Counted from the first letter of the stretch, positions 26,709 to 35,915 are shown. The stretch is 64,000 nucleotides of DNA from Stappia albiluteola (GCF_014050225.1 NZ_JACFXV010000061.1:1-64000); one strand, 5' to 3'. Numbers and translations are program-made. Notes: generated by a model not told the origin, from the letters alone.

Positions 26709-27508
26709 GCGGGCGCTTCCTGTCACGGGTTTTCTTCGCAGCGCTCGCGCTTTTCCTGGCCCTGCCGCTCGTCGTCATCGCCGGCGTGGCGCTGAACGAG
26801 AAGAAGACGCTGGCCTTTCCGCCACAGGGCCTGTCGGCCGACTGGTATCTGCAGATCTTCACCGACGATGCCTGGCGCGCGGCGCTTGTCCACTCGGTAC
26901 TGATCGCCGCGTCCTCCGCTCTCATCAGCGTGGCGATCGCCGCTCCGCTCGCCTGGTTCCTGTGGCGGCGCGTGGCGCCATGGGCCCGCATCGTGCAGGT
27001 TCTGGGCCTGTCGCCCTTCATCCTGCCGCCGGTGATCACCGCGCTTGGCGCGCTGAGCTTCTGGGCGACGATCGGGCTTTACGGCCAGCCCTGGACAGTG
27101 GTGATCAGCCACGGCATCTTCTTCGTCAGCCTGCCGCTGGTGACGATCACGCTCGGCTTTGCCACCATCGACCGCGAGATCATCGAGGCGGGTACGACCA
27201 TGGGCGCCGACGACCGCACCTTGCTGAAGACGATCGTCTTCCCGCTGATCAGGCCCTACCTGATTTCCGGCTTCGCCTTCGCCTTCGTGCTGTCGCTGAA
27301 CGAATATATCGTCGCCTACATGACGATCGGCTTCACGCTGGAAACCATCCCGATCAAGATTTTCAACGCGCTTCGCTACGGCTACACGCCAACCATGGCC
27401 AGCGTATCGGTGTTTTTCGTGCTGGTGGCGGTGACCGTGTTCGGGCTCGTCGCCCGCTTCGGCGATCTGCCGAAGCTGCTCGGCGCCTGGGACGAAGGGG
27501 AGCGCTGA
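26705..27508 (+). CDS. ABC importer permease (PotC-like)
   Basis: A 267-residue permease starting MSGRFLSRVFFAALALFLAL, with six predicted helices and an EAA loop (EAGTTMGADDRTLLKTIVFP). The start is the ATG in an ATGA overlap with the previous permease. Its stop overlaps the start of the amidase gene by one base (TGATG), so importer and enzyme are translationally coupled, which is good evidence that the amidase acts on the imported substrate or its product. Confidence 0.92.
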   Translation: MSGRFLSRVFFAALALFLALPLVVIAGVALNEKKTLAFPPQGLSADWYLQIFTDDAWRAALVHSVLIAASSALISVAIAAPLAWFLWRRVAPWARIVQVLGLSPFILPPVITALGALSFWATIGLYGQPWTVVISHGIFFVSLPLVTITLGFATIDREIIEAGTTMGADDRTLLKTIVFPLIRPYLISGFAFAFVLSLNEYIVAYMTIGFTLETIPIKIFNALRYGYTPTMASVSVFFVLVAVTVFGLVARFGDLPKLLGAWDEGER

Positions 27509-28296
27509 TGAAGGTTGCCGCCTGCCAGATGGAGGCCGGCCTCGGCCCGGTGGAAGAAAGGCTTGCGGCAATCGCCGGGCTTGCCGACGAGGCACGGGCG
27601 AAGGGCGCCGATATCGCGGTCTTCCCGGAACTGGCAACCACCGGCTACGGCGCGGGCGAGGCGATCCGTCGCCAGGCCGAAACCGCGGACGGTCCCATGC
27701 TTTCCCGCCTGGTCGATATTGCGCGCGAAACGGATATCGCGATCCTCGTCGGCCTGCCGCTGCTGGATGACGGCGCGCTTTTCAACGCCTCGGCCTTTGT
27801 CACGCCGGCGGGCGGCGTTACGCTCTACCGCAAGATCCAGCTTTACGGCGACTACGAGAAGGGCCTTTTCGCGCGCGGCTGCGATCTCCCGCCGGTCGTC
27901 GACTACAGGGGTTTCCGCCTCGGTCTGCTCATCTGCTTCGACGTCGAGTTTCCCGAGCGGGTGCGGGGTCTCGCTCGGCGCGGCGCCGATTGCGTGCTGG
28001 TGGCGACGGCGCTCCCGGAGAGCCCCGCCGGGCGCTTCATCGCCACCTCCGTGATGGCGGTGCGGGCCTTCGAGAACCAGGTCTTCGTCGTCTATGCCAA
28101 TCACGCCGGCAGCGATGCCGGCTTTGCCTATCAGGGCCTATCCTGCATCGCCGCGCCGGACGGCAGCCTGCTCGCCCAGGCGAGCGAAACCGCAGGCGGT
28201 GTGATCCACGCCGATCTCGATCCGGGCGCCTATGAAGCCAGCCGTCGGCAGAATCCCTACCTTGCCGAGCTGGAAGCAGCGAGGGTAGGGACATGA
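27508..28296 (+). CDS. Carbon-nitrogen hydrolase (nitrilase superfamily amidase)
   Basis: A 262-residue nitrilase-superfamily amidase. The catalytic triad is visible: Glu in FPELATTGYG (about residue 42), Lys in YRKIQLYGDYEKG (about 111) and Cys in LLICFDVEFPE (about 144). The family includes N-carbamoylputrescine amidase and omega-amidases. It is translationally coupled to the importer permease and in one cluster with a ureohydrolase and an aminotransferase. A plausible job is hydrolysis of an amide such as 4-guanidinobutyramide or a keto-acid amide made by the aminotransferase; this is inference. Confidence 0.88.
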   Translation: MKVAACQMEAGLGPVEERLAAIAGLADEARAKGADIAVFPELATTGYGAGEAIRRQAETADGPMLSRLVDIARETDIAILVGLPLLDDGALFNASAFVTPAGGVTLYRKIQLYGDYEKGLFARGCDLPPVVDYRGFRLGLLICFDVEFPERVRGLARRGADCVLVATALPESPAGRFIATSVMAVRAFENQVFVVYANHAGSDAGFAYQGLSCIAAPDGSLLAQASETAGGVIHADLDPGAYEASRRQNPYLAELEAARVGT

Positions 28297-28345
28297 AGCA
28301 CGGCTCCTGCTGCGTGCCTGTCCGGTTCCTGACGCAAACTCCGGT

Positions 28346-28700
28346 GTCATCCTCGTGAAGACGGGGATCCAGCAGACACCCGCCTCAGTGGCCAGACCTC
28401 CGGCGTTGCGGTTATTGGATGCCCGGTCGAGCCGGGCATGACAGAGTGTGTGGGCGTGTTGGCGCAAGCACGACGGAGTGTGTGGCTGCTTCTCTGCCGC
28501 AACCTCTCGGCTCGTCATACGCGGGCTCGACCGGCGTATCCATGCGGCGCCAGCATATTTCGCCGTCGTCCGATGGACCGCCGGGTCTGGGCCCGGCGAT
28601 GACGAGCGGAGAGGCAGTGCGTCCTCCGACGATTGAGGTTGGGACAAGCGCTTGCCCCACACTCCAGCGTCACCCCGGACCGCGTGCGCTCCGCCCCATC
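28346..28700 (-). repeat. Dispersed palindromic mosaic, inverted copy (E-C-D-A-B)
   Basis: The gene-free stretch 28297-28981 begins with this repeat unit. Read on the minus strand it has, in order, modules E (near 28669), C (28574-28603), D (28514-28542), A (28416-28442) and B (28346-28371). Each is a hairpin bounded by GTCAT (GTCAC in the E copy) on one side and ATCCA (GTCCA in the C copy) on the other, alternating in direction. The same order opens the large array at 40761-41144 on the plus strand. From about 28740 to 28900 the sequence turns AT-rich and is the probable promoter region of phnD. Confidence 0.85.
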
Positions 28701-28739
28701 ACATGCCGTTGATCGCCGTCACATCTTGCGACACCGAAG

Positions 28740-28981
28740 AAACGCGAAGTCTTTGGGCTGTTTAAAGGCTCCTGTAGCTTTGTAATAAATGTAACAATCC
28801 ATTTATATTTGTAAAACAAATTAAGATCTCTCGCCATATTTCGAAAGAAAACCGATTTAAGTTGTGGTTTGGAGGAGTGGAGATGTGGTTTCGGCCACGT
28901 TTTCCTTTAATTGCTTAAGGAGACGCGGCGAATCCGGACAGTCGGGCTGCCGTAAATGATGCTTTCAGGGAGGAGAGAAGA
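28740..28981 (+). promoter_or_regulatory. AT-rich upstream region of the phn operon
   Basis: About 28750-28865 is markedly AT-rich for this genome and carries three closely spaced TGTA(A/G) motifs (28773-28800) followed by ATTTATATTTGTAAAAC. The rest up to the phnD ATG has a GGGAGGAGAG ribosome site. A Pho box (two 7-bp repeats at 11-bp spacing) was looked for; the TGTAA motifs are spaced 8-9 bp, so it is not a clear match. Confidence 0.4.
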
Positions 28982-29959
28982 ATGAAACTGAAGAACTGGC
29001 TCTTGAGCGCCATCGCCCTTGCCGCTTTCGCGGCTGTCAGCAGCGCCCCGGCGAGTGCCGAGGAATGCCCGCGCGGCGATCTCGATGCGCGCTATTGCGA
29101 CCGCGACGGCGACCTGGTCGCCGACACGCCGACCGATCCTTCCCAGCAGGTCGATCCGGACACGCTGGTCTTTGCCTATACCCCGGTCGAGGATCCCGCC
29201 GTCTACAAGGAAGCCTGGAGCGACTTCCTTACGCATCTGGAAAAGGTGACCGGCAAGAAAGCCCAGTTCTTCCCCGTACAGTCGAATGCGGCCCAGGTCG
29301 AGGCGATGCGGTCCGGTCGCCTGCACATCGCCGGCTTCAATACCGGTTCCAACCCGCTCGCGGTGAACTGCGCCGGCTTCAGCCCCTTCACCATCATGGC
29401 CAGCGCCGACGGCACCTTCGGCTACAAGATGGCGATCATCACCCATCCGGGCAGCGGCGTGGAGAAGGTCGAGGATATCAAGGGCAAGAAGATGGCCTTC
29501 ACCTCGCCGACCTCCAATTCCGGCTTCAAGGCGCCGTCGGCGATCCTGAAGGCGGACTTCAACATGCTGGCCGAGAAGGATTTCGAGCCGGTCTTCTCGG
29601 GCAAGCACGACAACTCCATCCTGGGTGTCGCCAACCACGACTATCCGGCCGCCGCGATCGCCGACAAGGTCATGTACCGCATGATCCAGCGCGATGTGAT
29701 CAAGGAAGACCAGGTCAAGATCATCTATGAATCGCAGACCTTCCCGACCACCGGTTTCGGCACCGCGCACAACCTGAAGCCCGAGCTGCGTGCCAAGATC
29801 GAGGAAGCCTTCTTCACCTTCGACTGGGAAGGCTCGTCGCTGCAGAAGGAATTCGAGAAGTCCGAGGAAGCCCAGTTCATCAATATGAACTACAAGGACT
29901 TCTGGGACGTCATCCGCAAGATCGATGCGGCCAACGACGTCTCCTATTCCTGCAACTGA
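28982..29959 (+). CDS. phnD: Phosphonate/phosphite-type ABC binding protein (PhnD-like)
   Basis: A 325-residue periplasmic binding protein. The signal peptide covers residues 1-26 (cleavage ASA-EE). After it comes an unusual acidic segment with two cysteines, CPRGDLDARYCDRDGDLVAD, containing a DxDxD loop that could bind a divalent cation. The body has the PhnD blocks FAYTPVEDPAVYKEAW, VEAMRSGRLHIAGFNTG and FTSPTSNSGFKAPSA. A GGGAGGAGAG ribosome site precedes ATG 28982. It is the first gene of phnD-phnC-phnE-phnE. The ligand may be a phosphonate, phosphite or phosphate ester; no C-P lyase genes lie nearby. Confidence 0.92.
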   Translation: MKLKNWLLSAIALAAFAAVSSAPASAEECPRGDLDARYCDRDGDLVADTPTDPSQQVDPDTLVFAYTPVEDPAVYKEAWSDFLTHLEKVTGKKAQFFPVQSNAAQVEAMRSGRLHIAGFNTGSNPLAVNCAGFSPFTIMASADGTFGYKMAIITHPGSGVEKVEDIKGKKMAFTSPTSNSGFKAPSAILKADFNMLAEKDFEPVFSGKHDNSILGVANHDYPAAAIADKVMYRMIQRDVIKEDQVKIIYESQTFPTTGFGTAHNLKPELRAKIEEAFFTFDWEGSSLQKEFEKSEEAQFINMNYKDFWDVIRKIDAANDVSYSCN

Positions 29960-29976
29960 CCGCAATACGAAACATC

Positions 29977-30009
29977 GACACCGCCCCGGGAGAACCCCGG
30001 GGCGGTGTC
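29977..30009 (+). terminator. Strong stem-loop after phnD
   Basis: GACACCGCCCCGGG (29977-29990) pairs perfectly over 14 bp with its complement at 29996-30009 around a 5-base loop. Only a short TTTT follows at 30014. It sits between phnD and phnC and probably causes partial termination or shields phnD mRNA, raising binding-protein output relative to the transporter core. Confidence 0.7.
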
Positions 30010-30060
30010 CGACTTTTGGCCCGCCCTGACCGGGCGCCCTGAAATCCTGCCGGGTGAAAG

Positions 30061-30852
30061 ATGCTCAGACTCCAGAAACTGACGAAAACCTATCGAACCG
30101 GCGACAAGGCGCTGAACGCCGTCGATCTGGAAATCCCGAAGGGCCAGGTTCTGGCGCTGATCGGTCCGTCCGGCGCGGGCAAGAGCACCTTGATCCGCTG
30201 CGTCAATCGTCTGGTCGAGCCGACATCCGGCAAGGTCCATCTCGGCGACGGCGAGGAGGCGGTGGAGATTACCTCGATGAGCTCGTCGAGGCTGCGCCGC
30301 GCACGCCGCGAGATGGGCATGATCTTCCAGGAATACGCGCTGGTCGAACGCCTGACGGTGATGGAGAACGTGCTGTCCGGCCGCCTTGGCTATGTCGGCT
30401 TCTGGCGCTCCTTCCTGCGCAAGTATCCGCAAAGCGACGTGGATGAGGCCTTCCGCCTTCTCGATCGCGTCGGCCTGCTGGAAATGGCCGACAAGCGTGC
30501 CGACGAGCTTTCCGGCGGCCAGCGCCAGCGCGTCGGCATCGCCCGCGCCCTCATCCAGAATCCGAAGGTGCTGCTGGTCGACGAGCCGACCGCCTCGCTC
30601 GATCCCAAGACCTCGCGCCAGATCATGCGGCTCATCTGCGAACTGTGCGCGGAGCGCGAACTGGCGGCCATCATCAACATCCACGACGTGGCGCTCGCCC
30701 AGATGTTCTGCCAGCGCATCATCGGCCTGCAGAAGGGCGAGATCCGCTTCGACGGCAGCCCGGACGATCTCGGTCCCGACGTGCTGACCACGATCTATGG
30801 CGAGGAAGACTGGAAGGCGACCATCCGCCCGGCCGAAGAGGCGGCGGCATGA
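30061..30852 (+). CDS. phnC: Phosphonate-type ABC importer ATPase (PhnC)
   Basis: A 263-residue ATPase. Walker [10 protein letters not shown] is near residue 35, signature [15 protein letters not shown], Walker [13 protein letters not shown], and the switch His in NIHDVALAQ. The block [21 protein letters not shown] is typical of PhnC, including the [12 protein letters not shown] segment. The stop overlaps the start of the first permease (ATGA at 30849). Confidence 0.94.
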   Translation: MLRLQKLTKTYRTGDKALNAVDLEIPKGQVLALIGPSGAGKSTLIRCVNRLVEPTSGKVHLGDGEEAVEITSMSSSRLRRARREMGMIFQEYALVERLTVMENVLSGRLGYVGFWRSFLRKYPQSDVDEAFRLLDRVGLLEMADKRADELSGGQRQRVGIARALIQNPKVLLVDEPTASLDPKTSRQIMRLICELCAERELAAIINIHDVALAQMFCQRIIGLQKGEIRFDGSPDDLGPDVLTTIYGEEDWKATIRPAEEAAA

Positions 30853-31664
30853 CGAGCGCCCTCTTGAACGAACGGCTGGGGCGGCGATGGCGCAAGCCCC
30901 ATTTCATCAAGAACCCGGCGTTGCGCTGGGGGCTGATCCTCGGCGCGATCGTCTATGTCGCGCTTGCCCTGGGCTCGCTGGAAGTGAACTGGCAGCGTGT
31001 GAGCGAGGGTCTGGTGCGCGGCTGGCGTTTCGTCGCCGCCTTCGCCAGCCCGGACTTTACCAAGCGCGGCGGCGATATCTATGAAGGGCTGCTGGAAAGC
31101 GCCATCGTCACCGTCGCGTCCACCGTGGTCGGCATCCTGATTTCCGTGCCGATCGGGCTCGGGGCCGCGCGCAACATCGCGCCGCTGCCGGTCTATCTCG
31201 TCTGCCGCGGCATCGTCGCGCTGTCGCGGGCGCTCAACGAGATCATCGTGGCGATCCTGATGGTGGCGATCTTCGGCTTCGGTCCGCTTGCCGGCTTCAT
31301 CACCCTGAGTTTCGCCACCATCGGCTTCCTGTCGAAGCTGCTTGCCGAGGACATCGAGGACATGGACCGGGTGCAGGCGGAGGCGATCCGCGCAACCGGC
31401 TCCTCCTGGCTGCAATGGATCAACTACGGCGTTCAGCCGCAGGTGATGCCGCGCCTGATCGGCCTGTCCATGTACCGGCTCGACATCAACTTCCGTGAAT
31501 CGGCGGTGCTCGGCCTCGTCGGCGCCGGCGGCATCGGGGCGACGCTCAACACGGCTTTCGACCGCTACGAGTTCGATACCGCCGCCGCGATCCTGCTGAT
31601 CATCATCGCCACAGTCATGCTGCTGGAATACCTGTCCGGCATCATCCGCGCCAAGGTGCAGTAA
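30849..31664 (+). CDS. phnE: Phosphonate-type ABC permease 1 (PhnE)
   Basis: A 271-residue permease. An N-terminal helix ([20 protein letters not shown]) is followed by a periplasmic segment and a membrane domain with the PhnE blocks [20 protein letters not shown] and [20 protein letters not shown]. Start by ATGA overlap with phnC; its stop overlaps the next start (TAATG at 31664). Two paralogous permeases in tandem form the heterodimeric channel. Confidence 0.93.
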   Translation: MTSALLNERLGRRWRKPHFIKNPALRWGLILGAIVYVALALGSLEVNWQRVSEGLVRGWRFVAAFASPDFTKRGGDIYEGLLESAIVTVASTVVGILISVPIGLGAARNIAPLPVYLVCRGIVALSRALNEIIVAILMVAIFGFGPLAGFITLSFATIGFLSKLLAEDIEDMDRVQAEAIRATGSSWLQWINYGVQPQVMPRLIGLSMYRLDINFRESAVLGLVGAGGIGATLNTAFDRYEFDTAAAILLIIIATVMLLEYLSGIIRAKVQ

Positions 31665-32479
31665 TGCCGATCCTCGACAGTGCAGGCCAAAAGACCTGGC
31701 AACTTCGCAACCGTAACGAACAGCTCGTGCGCTGGGCCGGCTGGCTCGTCGGCGTGGCGATCTTCATGTGGTGCTGGCAGCGCATATCCGAGGCGACCAC
31801 CTGGGCCTTCGTCTGGGATGCGCCGCGCATTGCCGCCGACATGGCTTCGCGCTCCTGGCCGCCGCGCTGGTCCTATATGGAAACGCTGTGGGCGCCGCTT
31901 TGGGATACTCTCAACATCGCCACGATCGGCACGATGCTGGCGCTGGTGATGGCGGTGCCGGTCGCCTTCCTGGCCGCGCGCAACACGACGCCGAGCGCGG
32001 TCTTCGTGCGGCCGATCGCGCTGCTGATCATCGTCTCGACGCGGTCCATCAACTCGCTGATCTGGGCGCTGCTGCTGGTCTCGATCATCGGACCGGGCGT
32101 GCTGGCCGGTCTCATCGCCATCGCGCTGCGCTCCATCGGTTTTTGCGCAAAGCTTCTCTACGAGGCGATCGAGGAGATCGACACGACCCAGGTGGAGGCG
32201 ATCACCGCCACGGGGGCAAGCCGCTGGCAGGTCATGGCCTATGGCATCATGCCGCAGATCATGCCGGCTTTCGCGGGCGTCGCCGTGTTCCGGTGGGACA
32301 TCAACCTGCGCGAATCCACCGTCCTGGGGCTTGTGGGCGCGGGCGGCATCGGGCTACAGCTTCAGTCGTCTCTCAACGTGCTCGCCTGGCCGCAGGTGGC
32401 GCTGATCCTCATCGTCATCCTGGTTGCGGTCGTCGTCAGCGAGTGGGTTTCTGCGAAGGTGCGCGGTGCAATCATCTGA
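31664..32479 (+). CDS. phnE: Phosphonate-type ABC permease 2 (PhnE)
   Basis: A 271-residue paralogue of the preceding gene, with the same layout: one N-terminal helix, then the domain with RSINSLIWALLLVSIIGPG and [20 protein letters not shown]. Translation is coupled to the first permease through TAATG. It ends 10 bp before the HAD gene, so the HAD protein is probably part of the operon. Confidence 0.93.
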   Translation: MPILDSAGQKTWQLRNRNEQLVRWAGWLVGVAIFMWCWQRISEATTWAFVWDAPRIAADMASRSWPPRWSYMETLWAPLWDTLNIATIGTMLALVMAVPVAFLAARNTTPSAVFVRPIALLIIVSTRSINSLIWALLLVSIIGPGVLAGLIAIALRSIGFCAKLLYEAIEEIDTTQVEAITATGASRWQVMAYGIMPQIMPAFAGVAVFRWDINLRESTVLGLVGAGGIGLQLQSSLNVLAWPQVALILIVILVAVVVSEWVSAKVRGAII

Positions 32480-32489
32480 TCGGGACGGC

Positions 32490-33389
32490 ATGACGGCGGA
32501 AGATGCGTTCCGCTTCTACGAGAGCGTGCGCTCCCGCCTGCCGTCGGCCGCCCATCCGCAAACCTTCTCCCATGCCGCCGATCTCGGCGAAATCGCGGAA
32601 AACTACGACGTCTTCGTTTTCGACGCCTTCGGCGTGCTGAACGTCGGCGATACGCCCATCGCCGGGGCGCGGGCTCGCCTCGACGCCCTGCGGGCGGCCG
32701 GCAAGACGGTCTTCGTGCTGACCAACGCGGCAAGTCTCGGGCGGCAGGCGACGCTCGCCAAGTTCGCCAGGCTCGGCTTCGATTTTGCCGAGCGCGAGAT
32801 CGTCTCCAGCCGTGAAGGCGCGCGGCTTGCCTTCGCCGCCGTGCCGGACAAGGCGAACTGGGGCGTCATCACCACGGCCGAGGATGAGTGCGCCGACTTC
32901 GACGCGCCCCTGCGGGGGCTCCTCGACGAGGCAAAGCCGGATTTCGACGCGGTGGAAGGTATCGTCTTTCTCAGTACGGCACGCTGGACGGAGGATCTGC
33001 AGCAGGCGCTCGAGGCGTCGATGCTCCGACGGCCGCGGCCGCTGATCGTCGGCAATCCGGATGCCGTGGCGCCGCGCGAAAGCGGCCTGTCGCTGGAGCC
33101 GGGCTTCTTTGGCCATCGCGTCGCCGACAGGGCCGGCGCGCCGGTCGCCTTTCACGGCAAGCCCTTTCCCTCCGTCTACGACCTGGTGGAGCGGGCACTG
33201 CCGGGCGGCACGCCCGCCGGCCGGGTGCTGATGCTCGGCGACACGCTCCACACCGACGTGCTGGGCGCGGCGGCGCGGGGCTGGGCGACGGCGCTCGTCA
33301 GCGACCATGGTCTCTTCCGCGGCCTCGATGTCGAGCGTTTCATCGAGGAAAGCGGTATCGTGCCGGACTGGATCATTCCCGCCATCTGA
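32490..33389 (+). CDS. HAD-superfamily (class IIA-like) phosphatase relative with altered motif I
   Basis: A 299-residue HAD protein. Motif I is VFDAFGVLN: the first Asp (nucleophile) is kept, but the usual second Asp (acid/base, two positions on) is Phe. Motif II is LTNAAS, motif III Lys in HGKPFPSVYD, motif IV LGDTLHTDVLGA. This fits the class IIA subgroup of NagD-like proteins, where DxWGVxH variants of motif I occur. ATG 32490 is chosen; upstream codons overlap the permease. It lies 10 bp after phnE, so it may act on an imported organophosphorus compound. Loss of the acid/base Asp suggests slow turnover or a different reaction. Confidence 0.82.
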   Translation: MTAEDAFRFYESVRSRLPSAAHPQTFSHAADLGEIAENYDVFVFDAFGVLNVGDTPIAGARARLDALRAAGKTVFVLTNAASLGRQATLAKFARLGFDFAEREIVSSREGARLAFAAVPDKANWGVITTAEDECADFDAPLRGLLDEAKPDFDAVEGIVFLSTARWTEDLQQALEASMLRRPRPLIVGNPDAVAPRESGLSLEPGFFGHRVADRAGAPVAFHGKPFPSVYDLVERALPGGTPAGRVLMLGDTLHTDVLGAAARGWATALVSDHGLFRGLDVERFIEESGIVPDWIIPAI

Positions 33390-33567
33390 TCGTTTCTCAT
33401 GAGTGCCGCCGGATGCGGGGCGGGCGGTGGGAAAACGGGCGCAGATCCTTACCCGGCTCAGGAAGTCGTGACGCGGCCGGCATCATGATTTGAGTGCTAA
33501 AGTGCTGTAGAATATAGAAGAATAAGAGCGCCACGCGGGTCGTGGCCATATATGAGGCGGCAAGCCC

Positions 33568-35217
33568 ATGTCGGGTTCGGTGATCTTTCTCAATCTGGCC
33601 GGTGCGGTGGCCCTGCTCCTGTGGGCGACCCGCATGGTGCGCACGGGCGTGGAGCGGGCCTATGGGGCGGCCCTGAAGACGCGGCTGCGGCAGGCCCTCA
33701 CCAACGGCTTCGCGGCGGCTCTCGCAGGCGCCGGGCTTGCCATCGCCATGCAGAGCGCGACGGCGGTCGCCCTGATCATCGCCGGCTTCGTGGCCGGAGG
33801 CTATGTCGGGTCGGGCATCGGCATCGCGGCGCTGCTGGGCGCCGACTTCGGCTCGGCGCTGGTCACGCGGCTCTTGCGCATCGACCTGTCGCTGCTCGTG
33901 CCTGTGCTCTTCCTGCTCGGCACCATCGCCTTCCGGGCCAGCGAGGCGCGCATGTGGCGCCAGGCCGGCCGCATCATGATCGGCATCGGCCTACTGCTCC
34001 TGTCGCTCGAATTGATCGGCCATGCATCGGAGCCGTTGCGAGACAGCCAGATCCTGCCCCTCGTCCTCAACTATCTTTCGCGCGACTGGATTTCCGCCTT
34101 CCTGCTGGCCGGCATCATGGCGTGGCTGTTCCATTCCAGCATCGCCGCCGTGCTGCTGGTCGCCTCGCTGACGGATCGCGGGCTCATTCCGCCGGTGCTG
34201 ATCGTTCCGCTGGTGCTCGGCATCAATTTCGGCGGCGCGATGATCGCCGCCTATCTCACGCGCGGCATGGACAGGACGGCCCGCGTTGTGCCACTCGGCA
34301 ACGTGCTGATCCGCGGCTTCGGTGCCGTAGCGGCTCTCTTGCTGCAGATCGTCGTCCAGTTCGACGCATCGTGGCTTGCCGGCAATCCGGGCGACGCGGT
34401 GGTGATGGCGCATATTGCCTTCAATGGCGCGATCGCGCTTATCGGTATTCCGCTTGCCGGTTTCATTCCCGGGTTTCTCGACCGGTTGCTGCCGCCACCG
34501 CGCAGCGACGGCGAGCTGGTGAAAAAACGGGTGACGGCCCTCAACGAGGCGGATCTTGCCAATCCGACGCTGGCGCTTGGCGATGCGGCGCGCGAGTTGC
34601 TGGCCATGTGCGAGCGCATCGACGTGATGCTCCAGCGCGTGTTCGAGTTCTTCCACCAGCCGCGCGGCGCGGATATCGATGCATTGTCGAAGCTCGACGA
34701 CGAGGTCGACGAGATCCATGCCGGCATCAAGTTCTACCTCGCCCGCATCCCGGAAGAGGATCTGGACAATGCCTCGATGGGCCGGCTGAACGACATTCTC
34801 GGCGCCGCCATCAAGCTGGAGCAGGTCGCCGACATCATCGCGCAGAACCTTGTCGCCAAGGTGCGCAAGAAGGAGGATCGCAAGATCTCCTTCTCCGAAC
34901 AGGGCTGGCGCGAGCTGAGCGAGATCCATGCGGAGGTGCTGAAGAACGCGCGGCTGACCTTCAACGTGCTGGTGTCGGGAGACCTTGAGACGGCGCGTGA
35001 GCTCGTGCATCAAAAGGAGGCGATGCGCCAGCTCGTGCAAAAAAGCGAGGCACGGCATCTGGAACGCCTGCGCGAGGGCCTGTCGACGAGCCGGGAGACC
35101 AGCGCGATCCATATAGACACGATCCGCGACCTCAAGGAGATCAATTCCCTGCTGGTGTCGATCGCCTATCCGGTGCTGGAAGAGGCAGGCATGCTGCGCA
35201 AGAACCGCTTGGTCTGA
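33568..35217 (+). CDS. Na/Pi cotransporter family protein with C-terminal PhoU-like domain
   Basis: A 549-residue membrane protein. Residues 1-310 contain the two inverted Na/Pi repeats, with substrate-site blocks MQSATAVALIIAGFVAGG and FHSSIAAVLLVASLTDRG. Residues about 335-530 are helical and resemble PhoU (LDDEVDEIHAGIKFYLARI, and SLLVSIAYPVLEEAG at the end). E. coli YjbB has the same layout and exports phosphate when internal levels are high. It lies 178 bp after the HAD gene on the same strand. With a phosphonate or phosphate-ester importer upstream, removing excess phosphate is a sensible role, but that is inference. Confidence 0.9.
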   Translation: MSGSVIFLNLAGAVALLLWATRMVRTGVERAYGAALKTRLRQALTNGFAAALAGAGLAIAMQSATAVALIIAGFVAGGYVGSGIGIAALLGADFGSALVTRLLRIDLSLLVPVLFLLGTIAFRASEARMWRQAGRIMIGIGLLLLSLELIGHASEPLRDSQILPLVLNYLSRDWISAFLLAGIMAWLFHSSIAAVLLVASLTDRGLIPPVLIVPLVLGINFGGAMIAAYLTRGMDRTARVVPLGNVLIRGFGAVAALLLQIVVQFDASWLAGNPGDAVVMAHIAFNGAIALIGIPLAGFIPGFLDRLLPPPRSDGELVKKRVTALNEADLANPTLALGDAARELLAMCERIDVMLQRVFEFFHQPRGADIDALSKLDDEVDEIHAGIKFYLARIPEEDLDNASMGRLNDILGAAIKLEQVADIIAQNLVAKVRKKEDRKISFSEQGWRELSEIHAEVLKNARLTFNVLVSGDLETARELVHQKEAMRQLVQKSEARHLERLREGLSTSRETSAIHIDTIRDLKEINSLLVSIAYPVLEEAGMLRKNRLV

Positions 35218-35915
35218 ACGCCGGCAATGTCACCTTGGGGCAATTTTGACCGAAGCCCGCGTGCCGTTTCGGCACATCCACCGTTTGTGCCGGGCGTGGA
35301 TGCCCTTTACTGGTGGCAAGTCGCTTTTCCTAAAAAATTATTAATTCTATGTTCCCATTCTTGAACATTATCCCAATATTAACATCATAGGCAGTAGCGG
35401 CAGGCCGGACATGCCGGGAGGCGGGCACCGTCGTCAATGAGGTGCGGACGCAAGCTGCAGCGGCAATGGCATGGGATATGCATTGCTTTTGGCAAGTCAT
35501 CAGGCGGGACCGTGCAGGTGGTCGAGGTGATTTGCGAAAGACCAGCTGGCACGATCACAAATCATGACGTTGGGTAGATCAACGTGTGTGGTCGAATTGC
35601 CCAAAAGCACGTGAAGTTCCGTTTTAACTGAGAAGCAAAAGCCGAGTTGGCGTATACTGAAAAAAGACTCACTAGTGTGGTGGAATTGAAGCTCGCTTCA
35701 TTGTTCGCAACACACTCGTTGCGAGCTTCAAATCCGAAAACCGCGCTGGAAAGATATACTTGCTGGTGTCCTGATCGATTCCGAATTTCGGAATGGGGGC
35801 ACACGACGCTCTATCGCTTTGCGACTTGAAGGAGATTTTCGCGCACCAGGAAATTTCATAGCCGTACAGGACATTCTCGGTCGAGAAACGGAAGGCAACA
35901 GAGAGGGGTTTGGCA
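35218..35915. other. Gene-free stretch upstream of prkA with several dyads
   Basis: No convincing gene is seen. Short open frames of 60-80 codons at 35562-35829 lack ribosome sites and family signs. The part 35320-35400 is AT-rich. Two overlapping inverted repeats, GAAGCTCGC at 35688-35696 with GCGAGCTTC at 35721-35729, and TCGCAAC at 35705-35711 with GTTGCGA at 35718-35724, could form alternative hairpins. A 17-base palindrome (ATTCCGAA-T-TTCGGAAT, 35778-35794) lies 121 bp before the prkA start and is a candidate operator. The prkA promoter must lie in the last 200 bp. Confidence 0.5.

Noticed and set aside
28770-28800. Pho box upstream of phnD
   Set aside because: The TGTAA motifs recur at 8-9 bp, not the 11-bp step of a Pho box, and lack the CTGTCAT core.
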